Position numbers and translations under genes: made by a program. Positions 1 through 5,997 of a DNA stretch of 10,247 nt are shown here, one piece after another. The DNA comes from JBGOUV01 sp041477815. Its GTDB lineage: Bacteria > Acidobacteriota > Terriglobia > Bryobacterales > JACQDG01. How positions within the stretch are numbered: the first letter of the stretch is position 1; each line of letters starts with the position of its first letter. Under the pieces are notes generated by a model, which saw nothing but the letters and a program-made list of their open reading frames with translations, was not told the DNA's origin and searched no databases. The stretch lies in contig JBGOUV010000257.1 of the NCBI GenBank assembly GCA_041477815.1, forward strand, positions 1 to 10,247. The letters are read 5' to 3'.

Positions 1-53
1 CGGGCGACGCGCAGGCAGTAGGCCTGCGAGGCGGCCAGATCAACGGACGGCAT
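1..53 (-). CDS. hpnD: HpnD, presqualene diphosphate synthase (N-terminal 17 codons only, cut by window edge)
   Basis: The minus strand reads ATG at 53-51 followed by an open frame to the window edge, translating to MPSVDLAASQAYCLRVAR. The AYC-x-RVAR pattern resembles the start of HpnD-type trans-isoprenyl diphosphate synthases, which condense two farnesyl diphosphates into presqualene diphosphate; HpnC then acts on that product. The ATG lies inside the end of hpnC (14-base overlap, different frame). It has a good ribosome binding site, GGAG at 64-61, seven bases before the start. hpnD directly after hpnC is the usual order. Only the extreme N-terminus is visible, so no catalytic DxxxD motif can be checked. 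The call rests on the short motif, the start signal and the position. Confidence 0.72.
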   Translation of the reverse strand, partial: MPSVDLAASQAYCLRVA

Positions 54-987
54 GGGCCGTCTCCGCTGGTCCGGCCGGACGGCCGAATCCGGCGCGCCAC
101 ACCGCCCGCGCCAGCAGGCCGAGCCGGTCCCACTTGCCCAAGGTGGGCCGCTCCCGCAGCACGTTGTAGTCGAGCGCCCGGATCTTCTGCAGAATCGCCA
201 GGCCGCCTTGGCTGAACAACTCCAGATCCACCGCCAGCCGCCGGTCGACCCGCTCCACCAGCGGCAGCCCTTGCAGGAACAGCATGTGGGCCCGATTCAC
301 CAGGTCCTGCATCAGCTCGCGGTAGTTGCGGTTGTAGCGGCGCTGGTCCAGGTCCTCCGGCCGGTAGCCGTGGGCGGTCATGTCGGCTAGAGGGATATAG
401 ACGCGGCCGATCTCGAGGTCCCGCACCACGTCCTGCCAAAAGTTGGCGAGTTGGAGGGCCGTGCAGGTGAAGTCCGATAAAGCTTGCCGCTCGGCGTCGC
501 GGTACCCGCACAGGTAGAGGACCAGGTGTCCCACCGGGTTGGCCGAATACACGCAGTAGTCGAGCAGTTGGGCCCAGGTCTGGTAACGGGTGACGGTCTG
601 GTCCTGGACAAAGGCGCGGATCAGGTTGGCGAACGGGTCCGGAGGGATCGCGTGGCGCTGGACAGTCTGGCGGAGGGCCACAAACACGGGGTTCTGGGCC
701 TCGTCCCGGTACATGCGGTCCAGCTCCGTGCGCCACCACTCGAGCAAGCGGAGGCTTAGCTCGGGGTTTTTCATCTCGTCTCCCAGGTCGTCGGCCCAGC
801 GGCAAAAGCTGTAGACGTTGTAGAAATCCTGGTGGAGACGGCGGGGAAGGAGGACGGTCACTACGGGGAAGTTTTCGTAGTGGTGGCGGGCCAGCCAGCG
901 GGTGTAGCGCAGGGAATCCTTCACGCTCCAGGTTTCCGAGGTGGCTCCCGGGGTGGTGACAAACTGAGCTGGAAGAAGGAAGGGCAC
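40..987 (-). CDS. hpnC: HpnC, squalene/phytoene synthase family (hydroxysqualene synthase)
   Basis: A 315-residue trans-isoprenyl diphosphate synthase of the squalene/phytoene synthase fold. HpnC converts presqualene diphosphate (made by HpnD) into hydroxysqualene, which HpnE reduces to squalene for the cyclase. Visible signatures are HYENFPV at residues 36-42, typical of HpnC rather than HpnD, the first Asp-rich motif in CRWADDLGDE (62-71), the segment YSANPVGHLVL (147-157), and the second Asp-rich motif in NFWQDVVRD (182-190). Length is close to the family norm. The chosen start is a GTG at 987 placed directly after the TAG stop of the preceding dehydrogenase. No clear ribosome binding site is seen, so translation may depend on coupling. 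A GTG at 924 (residue 22, just before the conserved SLRYT region) is a possible alternative. The end overlaps the hpnD start by 14 bases. Confidence 0.93.
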   Translation of the reverse strand: MPFLLPAQFVTTPGATSETWSVKDSLRYTRWLARHHYENFPVVTVLLPRRLHQDFYNVYSFCRWADDLGDEMKNPELSLRLLEWWRTELDRMYRDEAQNPVFVALRQTVQRHAIPPDPFANLIRAFVQDQTVTRYQTWAQLLDYCVYSANPVGHLVLYLCGYRDAERQALSDFTCTALQLANFWQDVVRDLEIGRVYIPLADMTAHGYRPEDLDQRRYNRNYRELMQDLVNRAHMLFLQGLPLVERVDRRLAVDLELFSQGGLAILQKIRALDYNVLRERPTLGKWDRLGLLARAVWRAGFGRPAGPAETAHAVR

Positions 988-2034
988 CTACGGGAGTATG
1001 GCCGTCTTCAGGTGGCCGTTGCGGTTTAGCATGTGGCGGAACACACCGAGCAGGTCGGTGAGGGGCGCTTCGCCGGTAATGAAGTCGGCAGCCCGGATGT
1101 CGCCCCGAATGATCGCGTCCAGGGCCTGGCGGATGTGGGCCGGAGTGTGGTGGAAGCTGGATTTCAGGGTGATCTCGGAATAGTGCAGCAGGGAGGTGTC
1201 CAGGGTGATCTCGCTGCCGGTGGGACAGCCGCCGAACAGGTTGACGGTGCCGCCGCTGCGGACCATGCGGAGGGCCCACTGCCAGGTTTCGGGGCTGCCG
1301 ACGGCTTCGACGGCGGCGTCGGCGCCTCGCCCCCGGTAGGTGAGGCGGGTCACCGCTTCCACCGGATTGCTCGTCGCGTCCACCGAGATAACCTCGTCGG
1401 CGCCCATGCGGCGGGCCTTGTCCAGTTGGGTCTTGCGACGGCCTACGGCGATGACCCGGACGTCCATGGTCTTGGCCAGCCGCACGAACATCAGGCCGAT
1501 GGGGCCCAAACCGATAACGGCCATGGTGTCGCCCGGCCGCAGGTGGGTCTCTTCCAGGCCGCGCATCACGCAGGCCAGGGGCTCCAGCAGGGCGGCGTCC
1601 TGATAGCCGATGTGGTCGGGGATCACGTACAGGTTGCGGCGCACGATGCGGCCGGGAATCCGGATGTATTCGGCATAGGCGCCGTTGTTGAACAGCAGAT
1701 CTTCACAGAGGTTCTCCTGGCCCCGGGAGCAGAAATAGCACTGGTCGCAGGGAGCGGAGTTAGCGGCCACCACGCGCTGCCCCGCCTGGAAATTCTCCAC
1801 CTCGCCGCCCACCTCGACAATGTCGCCCGCCATCTCGTGTCCCAGCACCGCCGGCGGCACGATCATGCGGGCGTGATAGCCCCGCCGGAAGACCTTCAGA
1901 TCGGTGCCGCAGGTGAGGGCGACGTGGACCTTCACCAGGACATCGGAAGGCTCCACGGTCGGGATGGCTACCGGCTCGACCCGCAACTCCTCTTTGCCAT
2001 ACAGCACGGCAGCCATCATGTGGTGGTTCGTCAC
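988..2034 (-). CDS. Zinc-dependent medium-chain alcohol dehydrogenase (copy 1, hopanoid operon)
   Basis: A 348-residue MDR-superfamily dehydrogenase of the threonine/sorbitol dehydrogenase type. Catalytic zinc ligands fit Cys42 (TCGTDLK), His66-Glu67 (GHE at 65-67) and Glu151 (LLEPLAC). A structural zinc site is given by Cys96, 99, 102 and 110. The Rossmann NAD(P) motif GLGPIG is at 175-180. The start is GTG at 2034, six bases after the TAA of the upstream dehydrogenase, with AGAGG nine bases before it; ATGs at 2019 and 2016 are alternatives but lack such a site. The stop abuts the hpnC start. The family predicts reversible NAD(P)-dependent alcohol/aldehyde or ketone chemistry; the substrate cannot be read from sequence. 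Its place between hpnG and hpnC suggests a role in hopanoid side-chain oxidoreduction, such as reducing the open-chain aldehyde of ribosylhopane. That is inference. Confidence 0.9.
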   Translation of the reverse strand: MTNHHMMAAVLYGKEELRVEPVAIPTVEPSDVLVKVHVALTCGTDLKVFRRGYHARMIVPPAVLGHEMAGDIVEVGGEVENFQAGQRVVAANSAPCDQCYFCSRGQENLCEDLLFNNGAYAEYIRIPGRIVRRNLYVIPDHIGYQDAALLEPLACVMRGLEETHLRPGDTMAVIGLGPIGLMFVRLAKTMDVRVIAVGRRKTQLDKARRMGADEVISVDATSNPVEAVTRLTYRGRGADAAVEAVGSPETWQWALRMVRSGGTVNLFGGCPTGSEITLDTSLLHYSEITLKSSFHHTPAHIRQALDAIIRGDIRAADFITGEAPLTDLLGVFRHMLNRNGHLKTAILP

Positions 2035-2040
2035 GTTTCG

Positions 2041-3108
2041 TTACCTCTGTGGGTGCACAATAATCTTCAACGTCTGGCTGTCCGGATGTGTGGCCATTTC
2101 TATTCCGGCATGGATCTGGTCCAGCCCGAGCCGGTGCGAGACCAGGTCTTCCACCGGTAATTCCCCGTCCAAGACGAGCCGCGCCGACCGTTCCTGCAGG
2201 TCGACATCGGCACTATAGCAACCTAACACGGCGCGCTCCCCGACGCAAATGGCGGCGCCGTCGAGCTCCACGCGCTCGCCGGGGGCGGTCTGGGCGAAAA
2301 GCAGAATCCGGGCGCCCGGACGGGACAACCGCACCGCCGCCTCCACGATACCCGGCGCCGCCGTGGCCGCCAGGACCGCATCCGCGCCCCGGCCGTCGGT
2401 GGCCCGCGCCACCGCTTCGCCGACCGCCGCGGGATCTTTCAATGGATCGAATGCCGCCAACGCTCCGAAACGGCGCGCCAACTCGCGCCGCCGCTCCAGT
2501 GGATCGGTCACGTACACCTGGGCCTCCTGCTTCACCAGTAACAGGGTGAATAACAGGCCAATGGGCCCCTGGCCGAGCACGACAACGGTCTCGCCAGCCT
2601 GAACTTCACATTTTACAACGGCTTTCAGGCAAGTGTTCACCGGCTCGATAAAACAGGCCCGGTCGAACCCCACGCCGTCCGGAACCCGGACCACCCCCCG
2701 GCGGGCGATCCAGTCCATCACCCGCACGTACTGGCTGAAGCCGCCGCCCGCCGGCTCGAACCCCGCCGTGATCCCCACCCGTTTATAGGTTTCGCACTGG
2801 GCATAGATCCGGTGGCGGCAGTAAAAGCAATCCAGACACGGTATGTGGTGAAACAGGGCCACCCGATCCCCTTCGCGGAAGCCGTTCACACCGGACCCCG
2901 CCCGGACCACCACGCCCGCCGTCTCGTGTCCATAGATCCGGGGCGGCGGCAGCAGATCGTAGGCGATCTTCTTCAGGTCGGTGTGGCAGATGCCGCAGGA
3001 TTCCACCTGGACGAGCAGTTCCCCGGGTCCGATCTCCGGTACCGGCACCGACTCGATCGACAGTTGTTGTTGACCGCGATAGACGGCGGCGCGCATATCA
3101 GCAGTCAA
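2041..3108 (-). CDS. Zinc-dependent medium-chain alcohol dehydrogenase (copy 2, hopanoid operon)
   Basis: A 355-residue MDR dehydrogenase, same family as its downstream neighbour but clearly diverged. The catalytic zinc site fits CGICHTD (38-44, Cys41), GHE (60-62) and Glu155 (FIEPVNTC). The structural zinc cysteines are 91, 94, 97 and 105. The cofactor motif GQGPIG is at 179-184. Two starts compete. TTG at 3108 has GGGGAG-type Shine-Dalgarno bases ending at 3117, eight bases upstream. ATG at 3096 gives the more typical N-terminus MRAAVYRG and sits one base after the hpnG stop, but no well-spaced ribosome binding site precedes it. TTG is used here because of its spacing; the ATG would remove four residues. 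With TTG the gene overlaps hpnG by 11 bases. The substrate is unknown; see the finding on the missing side-chain reductase. Confidence 0.9.
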   Translation of the reverse strand: MTADMRAAVYRGQQQLSIESVPVPEIGPGELLVQVESCGICHTDLKKIAYDLLPPPRIYGHETAGVVVRAGSGVNGFREGDRVALFHHIPCLDCFYCRHRIYAQCETYKRVGITAGFEPAGGGFSQYVRVMDWIARRGVVRVPDGVGFDRACFIEPVNTCLKAVVKCEVQAGETVVVLGQGPIGLLFTLLLVKQEAQVYVTDPLERRRELARRFGALAAFDPLKDPAAVGEAVARATDGRGADAVLAATAAPGIVEAAVRLSRPGARILLFAQTAPGERVELDGAAICVGERAVLGCYSADVDLQERSARLVLDGELPVEDLVSHRLGLDQIHAGIEMATHPDSQTLKIIVHPQR

Positions 3109-3934
3109 ATTGGCAACTCCCCAGAAACTCGCCTAGGGCCTGGGCCGAGTGATGGGCGGCCCGACCCATCCGGATCAAATCGCGCCATCCGGCGGGCGAG
3201 AGCGCGGCTCGGGCGGCGATTTGCGGCGTGGAGAAGGTCCCGTCCGGGCGGCGGGCCTGGTTGAAGTCGATAGAAAAAGTCTGGCGCGCGGAATCGCTCA
3301 CGGTGCGGATGCAGAAGAAAGGGACTGCCAGGCGGGCGGCCTCGGTGGCCACCGCCGCCGCTTCCATGTCCACGGCGATGGCGCCGGTGGAGCGGAGGCG
3401 ATGCTTTTCTTGTGCTGTGGAGATGAAGCGGTTGACCGTCAGGACCGCTCCCCTATGAATGTGGGGCGGCCCCCCTGGGCCGCGCCGGGCCCCCTGGCCC
3501 GGCCTCCCGGTAGGTGCAGCAAGCCGGTCATGAGGCAGGCTTTCAGGCCGACCCCCGGGGAGCGGAGCTGAAGCTCCGCGCGGGCTGAAGCCCGCCGTAC
3601 ATGTCGGGTAATTGGCGGGGGGATCTTCCGAGATGACGCGATCGGCCACCACAATCGCGCCCACCTCCAGCGCCGGGTCCAGCCCGCCGCACCAGCCCGT
3701 CGATAGGATGCCTCGCATCTTCCACCGTTCTTCGACCCGGCGTATAGCCCGGGTGGCGTTCTCCCGGCCTATGCCACCGGCTACCAGCACTACCGGCAAC
3801 CCGCCGAGGTATCCGGTCGCCGCCCAGGGCAGTCCGGCCTTCACCGGTTCAAATTTCTCCAACCGCCGCGCTAGCGGCTTCCCTTCGGCGCGGTGGGCGG
3901 CCACGATCAGCAATACTGGTTCCGTCGAAACCAC
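3098..3934 (-). CDS. hpnG: HpnG, hopanoid-associated phosphorylase (nucleoside phosphorylase family), with in-frame insertion
   Basis: A PNP/UDP-phosphorylase-fold protein. In hopanoid pathways HpnG removes adenine from adenosylhopane to give ribosylhopane, the precursor of bacteriohopanetetrol. Visible motifs, numbered from the GTG start (278 residues): VAGGIGRENA (51-60), STGWCGG (78-84), the strand GAIVVADRV (92-100), VDMEAAA (188-194, the ribose-contacting Met-Glu of the fold) and RTVSDSA (210-216, with the Asp that contacts the purine). Residues about 113-160 are Gly/Pro/Arg-rich, lack family character and are encoded by an array of hairpins; without them the length would be about 230, normal for HpnG. 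The frame is open far upstream through hpnA, so the start is uncertain. GTG at 3934 is the best fit, overlapping the hpnA end by 28 bases; TTG at 3913 is possible. No good ribosome binding site is seen. Confidence 0.88.
   Translation of the reverse strand: MVSTEPVLLIVAAHRAEGKPLARRLEKFEPVKAGLPWAATGYLGGLPVVLVAGGIGRENATRAIRRVEERWKMRGILSTGWCGGLDPALEVGAIVVADRVISEDPPANYPTCTAGFSPRGASAPLPGGRPESLPHDRLAAPTGRPGQGARRGPGGPPHIHRGAVLTVNRFISTAQEKHRLRSTGAIAVDMEAAAVATEAARLAVPFFCIRTVSDSARQTFSIDFNQARRPDGTFSTPQIAARAALSPAGWRDLIRMGRAAHHSAQALGEFLGSCQFDC
3461..3600. repeat. Array of GC-rich palindromes inserted in hpnG
   Basis: Four perfect short inverted repeats sit in about 140 bases. GCGGCCC/GGGCCGC at 3466-3483 and GCCGGGCC/GGCCCGGC at 3484-3503 are directly adjacent and both have a four-base CCCT loop. 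GCGGAGCT/AGCTCCGC at 3562-3579 and GCGGGCT/AGCCCGC at 3580-3595 are also adjacent and both have GA at the centre. A weaker pair, GGCT/GGCC around TTCA, lies near 3539-3549. The spacing and matched loops look like a mosaic of two dyad families, similar to the short intergenic palindromes scattered in some acidobacterial genomes. The stretch coincides with the part of HpnG that lacks family character, so it is best read as an in-frame insertion of a palindromic repeat. Exact borders cannot be set without an uninserted homologue. Confidence 0.72.
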
Positions 3935-4872
3935 TCCATGGCGCGGCTCAACGCCTCCTCCACCGGTCCGGGCTGGAAGCCCAGCTCCCGTTCGGCCTTT
4001 CCCGTACGGACAAACATCTTCTTGCGCGACATGCGAACCGCGTCGAGCGAGGCCCGCGGCTCGCGGCCCGTCACGCGAGCCCAGGCCGTGCCGGCCGCCC
4101 CGTACACCCAGGCCGCCGCGTAGGGGATCCGGACCCGGGGCGCCGTCCTGCCGCTCAGCCTGGCCAGGGTTTCCAGAATCTCGCGCAGGGTCATGTTGCG
4201 GGCGCCCAAAATGTAGCGCTGGCCCGGACGCCCGCGCTCCCCGGCCAGCAGGTGCCCCGCCGCCACGTCGCGCACATCGACCAGGTTGAGCCCCGTATCG
4301 ACATACGCCGGCATCCGGCCCCGCAGGAAGTCCAGGATCACGCGCCCGGTCGGGGTCGGCTTGAGGTCGCCCTCGCCCACCGGCGCCGTGGGATTCACAA
4401 TCACCACCGGCAACCCGGCCTGGGCGTACTCGAGCGCCGCCTGCTCCGCCAGGAACTTGGACCGCTTGTAAGGGCCGGTCATGTCCTCCAGGCTCACCGG
4501 CGAGTCCTCGTCGCCGGGCACGCCGATGCAGCCCACCGTGCTCGTATACACCACCAGCCGCGTCCTGGCGCGACGCGCCGCTTCGAGCAGGTTGCGGGTA
4601 CCCTCCACATTGGACTGATACAACTCCCGTGGGTCCGGGGCCCACAGCCGATAATCCGCGGCCACGTGGTAGACCGCATCGCAGCCGGCCACCGCCCGCT
4701 CCAGCGATTCCCGGTCCCGCAGGTCGCCGAAGACGCGCTCGACGCGCAGGTCGGCAATCCCCCGCAGGTCGCTGGACGGCCGCACCAGAACCCGCACCGG
4801 GCACCCGCGCTCCGCCAACAGACGGGCCACGTGCCCGCCCACAAAACCGGAGGCGCCGGTGACCAGGATCAT
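3907..4872 (-). CDS. hpnA: HpnA, hopanoid-associated sugar epimerase (extended SDR, NAD-dependent epimerase/dehydratase)
   Basis: A 321-residue extended short-chain dehydrogenase. The N-terminal nucleotide-binding motif TGASGFVG is at residues 5-12, the D50 region (FGDLRD) follows, the VYTSTVG active-site strand is at 108-114, and the catalytic Tyr-x-x-x-Lys is Y135-K139 (GPYKRSK). NPTAPVGEGDLKPTPTGR (160-177) is characteristic of the HpnA group. Length matches the family. The ATG at 4872 follows the hpnH TAG stop with no gap. hpnA is a regular member of hpn operons, but its reaction has not been settled as far as I know; roles in side-chain sugar chemistry have been proposed from its family. 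No separate promoter is visible. The C-terminal codons overlap the likely hpnG start. Confidence 0.93.
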   Translation of the reverse strand: MILVTGASGFVGGHVARLLAERGCPVRVLVRPSSDLRGIADLRVERVFGDLRDRESLERAVAGCDAVYHVAADYRLWAPDPRELYQSNVEGTRNLLEAARRARTRLVVYTSTVGCIGVPGDEDSPVSLEDMTGPYKRSKFLAEQAALEYAQAGLPVVIVNPTAPVGEGDLKPTPTGRVILDFLRGRMPAYVDTGLNLVDVRDVAAGHLLAGERGRPGQRYILGARNMTLREILETLARLSGRTAPRVRIPYAAAWVYGAAGTAWARVTGREPRASLDAVRMSRKKMFVRTGKAERELGFQPGPVEEALSRAMEWFRRNQYC

Positions 4873-5997
4873 CTAACGCAAGGCCCAGCTCAGCATCTTG
4901 AAGCTGTCGCCCAGCCGGGCATTGATTCCCAGGGCCGCCGACGGCTCATAGCCGCAGTGCACCATGCAGTCCTGGCAACGCGGATCCGGGCCGCCGTGCC
5001 CGTAGCGCTCCCACGGCGTCTGGGTCATCAACCCCTCGAACGTTTTGTGGTGCGCATCCGTAATCAAGTAGCAAGGGCCCTTCCAGCCCTTCACGTTATA
5101 GGTGGGGTTGCCCCAGGCCGTGCAGGGCAGCTCGCGGTCTCCCTTCAAAAACTCCAGATACGACGGCGTATTGTTCAGCTTGAACCTTTTGAACAGCTTG
5201 TCGACGTCCTTGAACTTCTCCCGGACCTCCTCGCGAGTGAGGAAGATCTCGCGCGCATCCACCGCCGAGTAGCCGTAGGCCGGCGAGAGCATGTGGCCGT
5301 CGACGTTGAACTGCTCCAGGTATTCGAACAGGGCCTCGATCTCGTGCATGTCGGTCTCGCGGTAGATGGTCGTATTGGTGCAGACCATAAAGCCCGCGGC
5401 CTTGGCCGCCTGGATCCCTTCGATGGCCTCGCGAAACACCCCTTCGCGCTCCACGCACATGTCGTGCGTCTTTTCCATCCCGTCCAGGTGCACGTTGAAG
5501 AACATGCGCCGGTCGGGTTGGAACTCGTCGAGGCGCTTGGCCATGTACATGCCGTTCGTACAGAGATAGATATGGCGGTTGCGCTCCAGGATTCCGGCCA
5601 CGAGCGGGCCGATCTGCGGATACATCATGGGCTCGCCGCCGCAGATGGAGACGATGGGCGCGCCGCATTCTTCCACCGCGGCCAGGCACTCTTCGAGGGG
5701 CAGGCGCTCGGTGATGGTCGATTCGTATTCCCGGATCCGCCCGCAGCCGGTGCAGGTCAGGTTACAGGCGTGGAGCGGCTCGAGCATCAGGACCAGGGGA
5801 AACCGCTTGCGCAGCATCGGGTGGCGGCCCAGGCCCAGACCTGGGTCCGGGGTGTTGGGTGAAGGGTGTTGGAGGATGGGGAACGCGGAGGCGGCCGGCC
5901 GGGGATCGGGGTCCCGCTGCCACTCCGGACGCGGGCTGAACTTGTTCCGGAAGATGTAGCGGGCCATCGACACCGTCATGCTGATCGGGAATCTCAT
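4873..5997 (-). CDS. hpnH: HpnH, adenosylhopane synthase radical SAM protein, with N-terminal insertion
   Basis: A 374-residue radical SAM enzyme. HpnH joins the 5'-deoxyadenosyl group of SAM to diploptene to give adenosylhopane, the first step of side-chain extension. The 4Fe-4S motif is CNLTCTGC (Cys78, 82, 85). SICGGEP and HLDGMEKTHD follow, and the C-terminal CTAWGNPTYNVKGWKGPCY and CQDCMVHCGYEPSAALG segments are diagnostic of HpnH. The first 20 residues (MRFPISMTVSMARYIF...) are the usual amphipathic, probably membrane-associating start. Residues about 21-61 are an extra Pro/Asp-rich stretch not expected in the family, before RKRFPLVLMLEPL resumes; the usual length is about 335. The ATG overlaps the cyclase stop as ATGA, implying translational coupling; no ribosome binding site is visible. 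An internal ATG at residue 61 could in principle restart translation just before the core. Confidence 0.95.
   Translation of the reverse strand: MRFPISMTVSMARYIFRNKFSPRPEWQRDPDPRPAASAFPILQHPSPNTPDPGLGLGRHPMLRKRFPLVLMLEPLHACNLTCTGCGRIREYESTITERLPLEECLAAVEECGAPIVSICGGEPMMYPQIGPLVAGILERNRHIYLCTNGMYMAKRLDEFQPDRRMFFNVHLDGMEKTHDMCVEREGVFREAIEGIQAAKAAGFMVCTNTTIYRETDMHEIEALFEYLEQFNVDGHMLSPAYGYSAVDAREIFLTREEVREKFKDVDKLFKRFKLNNTPSYLEFLKGDRELPCTAWGNPTYNVKGWKGPCYLITDAHHKTFEGLMTQTPWERYGHGGPDPRCQDCMVHCGYEPSAALGINARLGDSFKMLSWALR
5820..5940 (-). other. Extra Pro/Asp-rich in-frame segment within hpnH
   Basis: This stretch encodes residues about 20-60 of HpnH, between the N-terminal helix and the start of the radical SAM core. 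It is rich in Pro and Asp (for example PDPRPAAS and HPSPNTPDPG) with no recognisable family character. It holds two copies of GGTGTTGG (5851-5858 and 5865-5872) and a hairpin CCCAGG/CCTGGG at about 5830-5847. Its 5' edge on the coding strand reads TTCAGCCCGCG, also present in the palindromic array of hpnG. It is probably a small insertion or expanded linker. Borders are approximate and set by where family-like sequence stops and resumes. Confidence 0.5.

Noticed and set aside
3461..3600. Palindrome array as a CRISPR or a terminator cluster
   Set aside because: There are no regularly spaced direct repeats with unique spacers and no T-runs, and it lies inside an open coding frame.
3935..4804. 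Upstream extension of the hpnG frame through hpnA, giving a 568-residue protein
   Set aside because: The extra part is Gly/Arg/Ala-rich and overlaps hpnA in another frame; hpnA has all SDR motifs, so the extension is an open-by-composition artefact.
4252..5862. Long open plus-strand frame opposite hpnA and hpnH
   Set aside because: It is the complement of two well-supported genes, with no domain, promoter or ribosome binding site; its Arg/His/Gln-rich translation is typical of a shadow frame.
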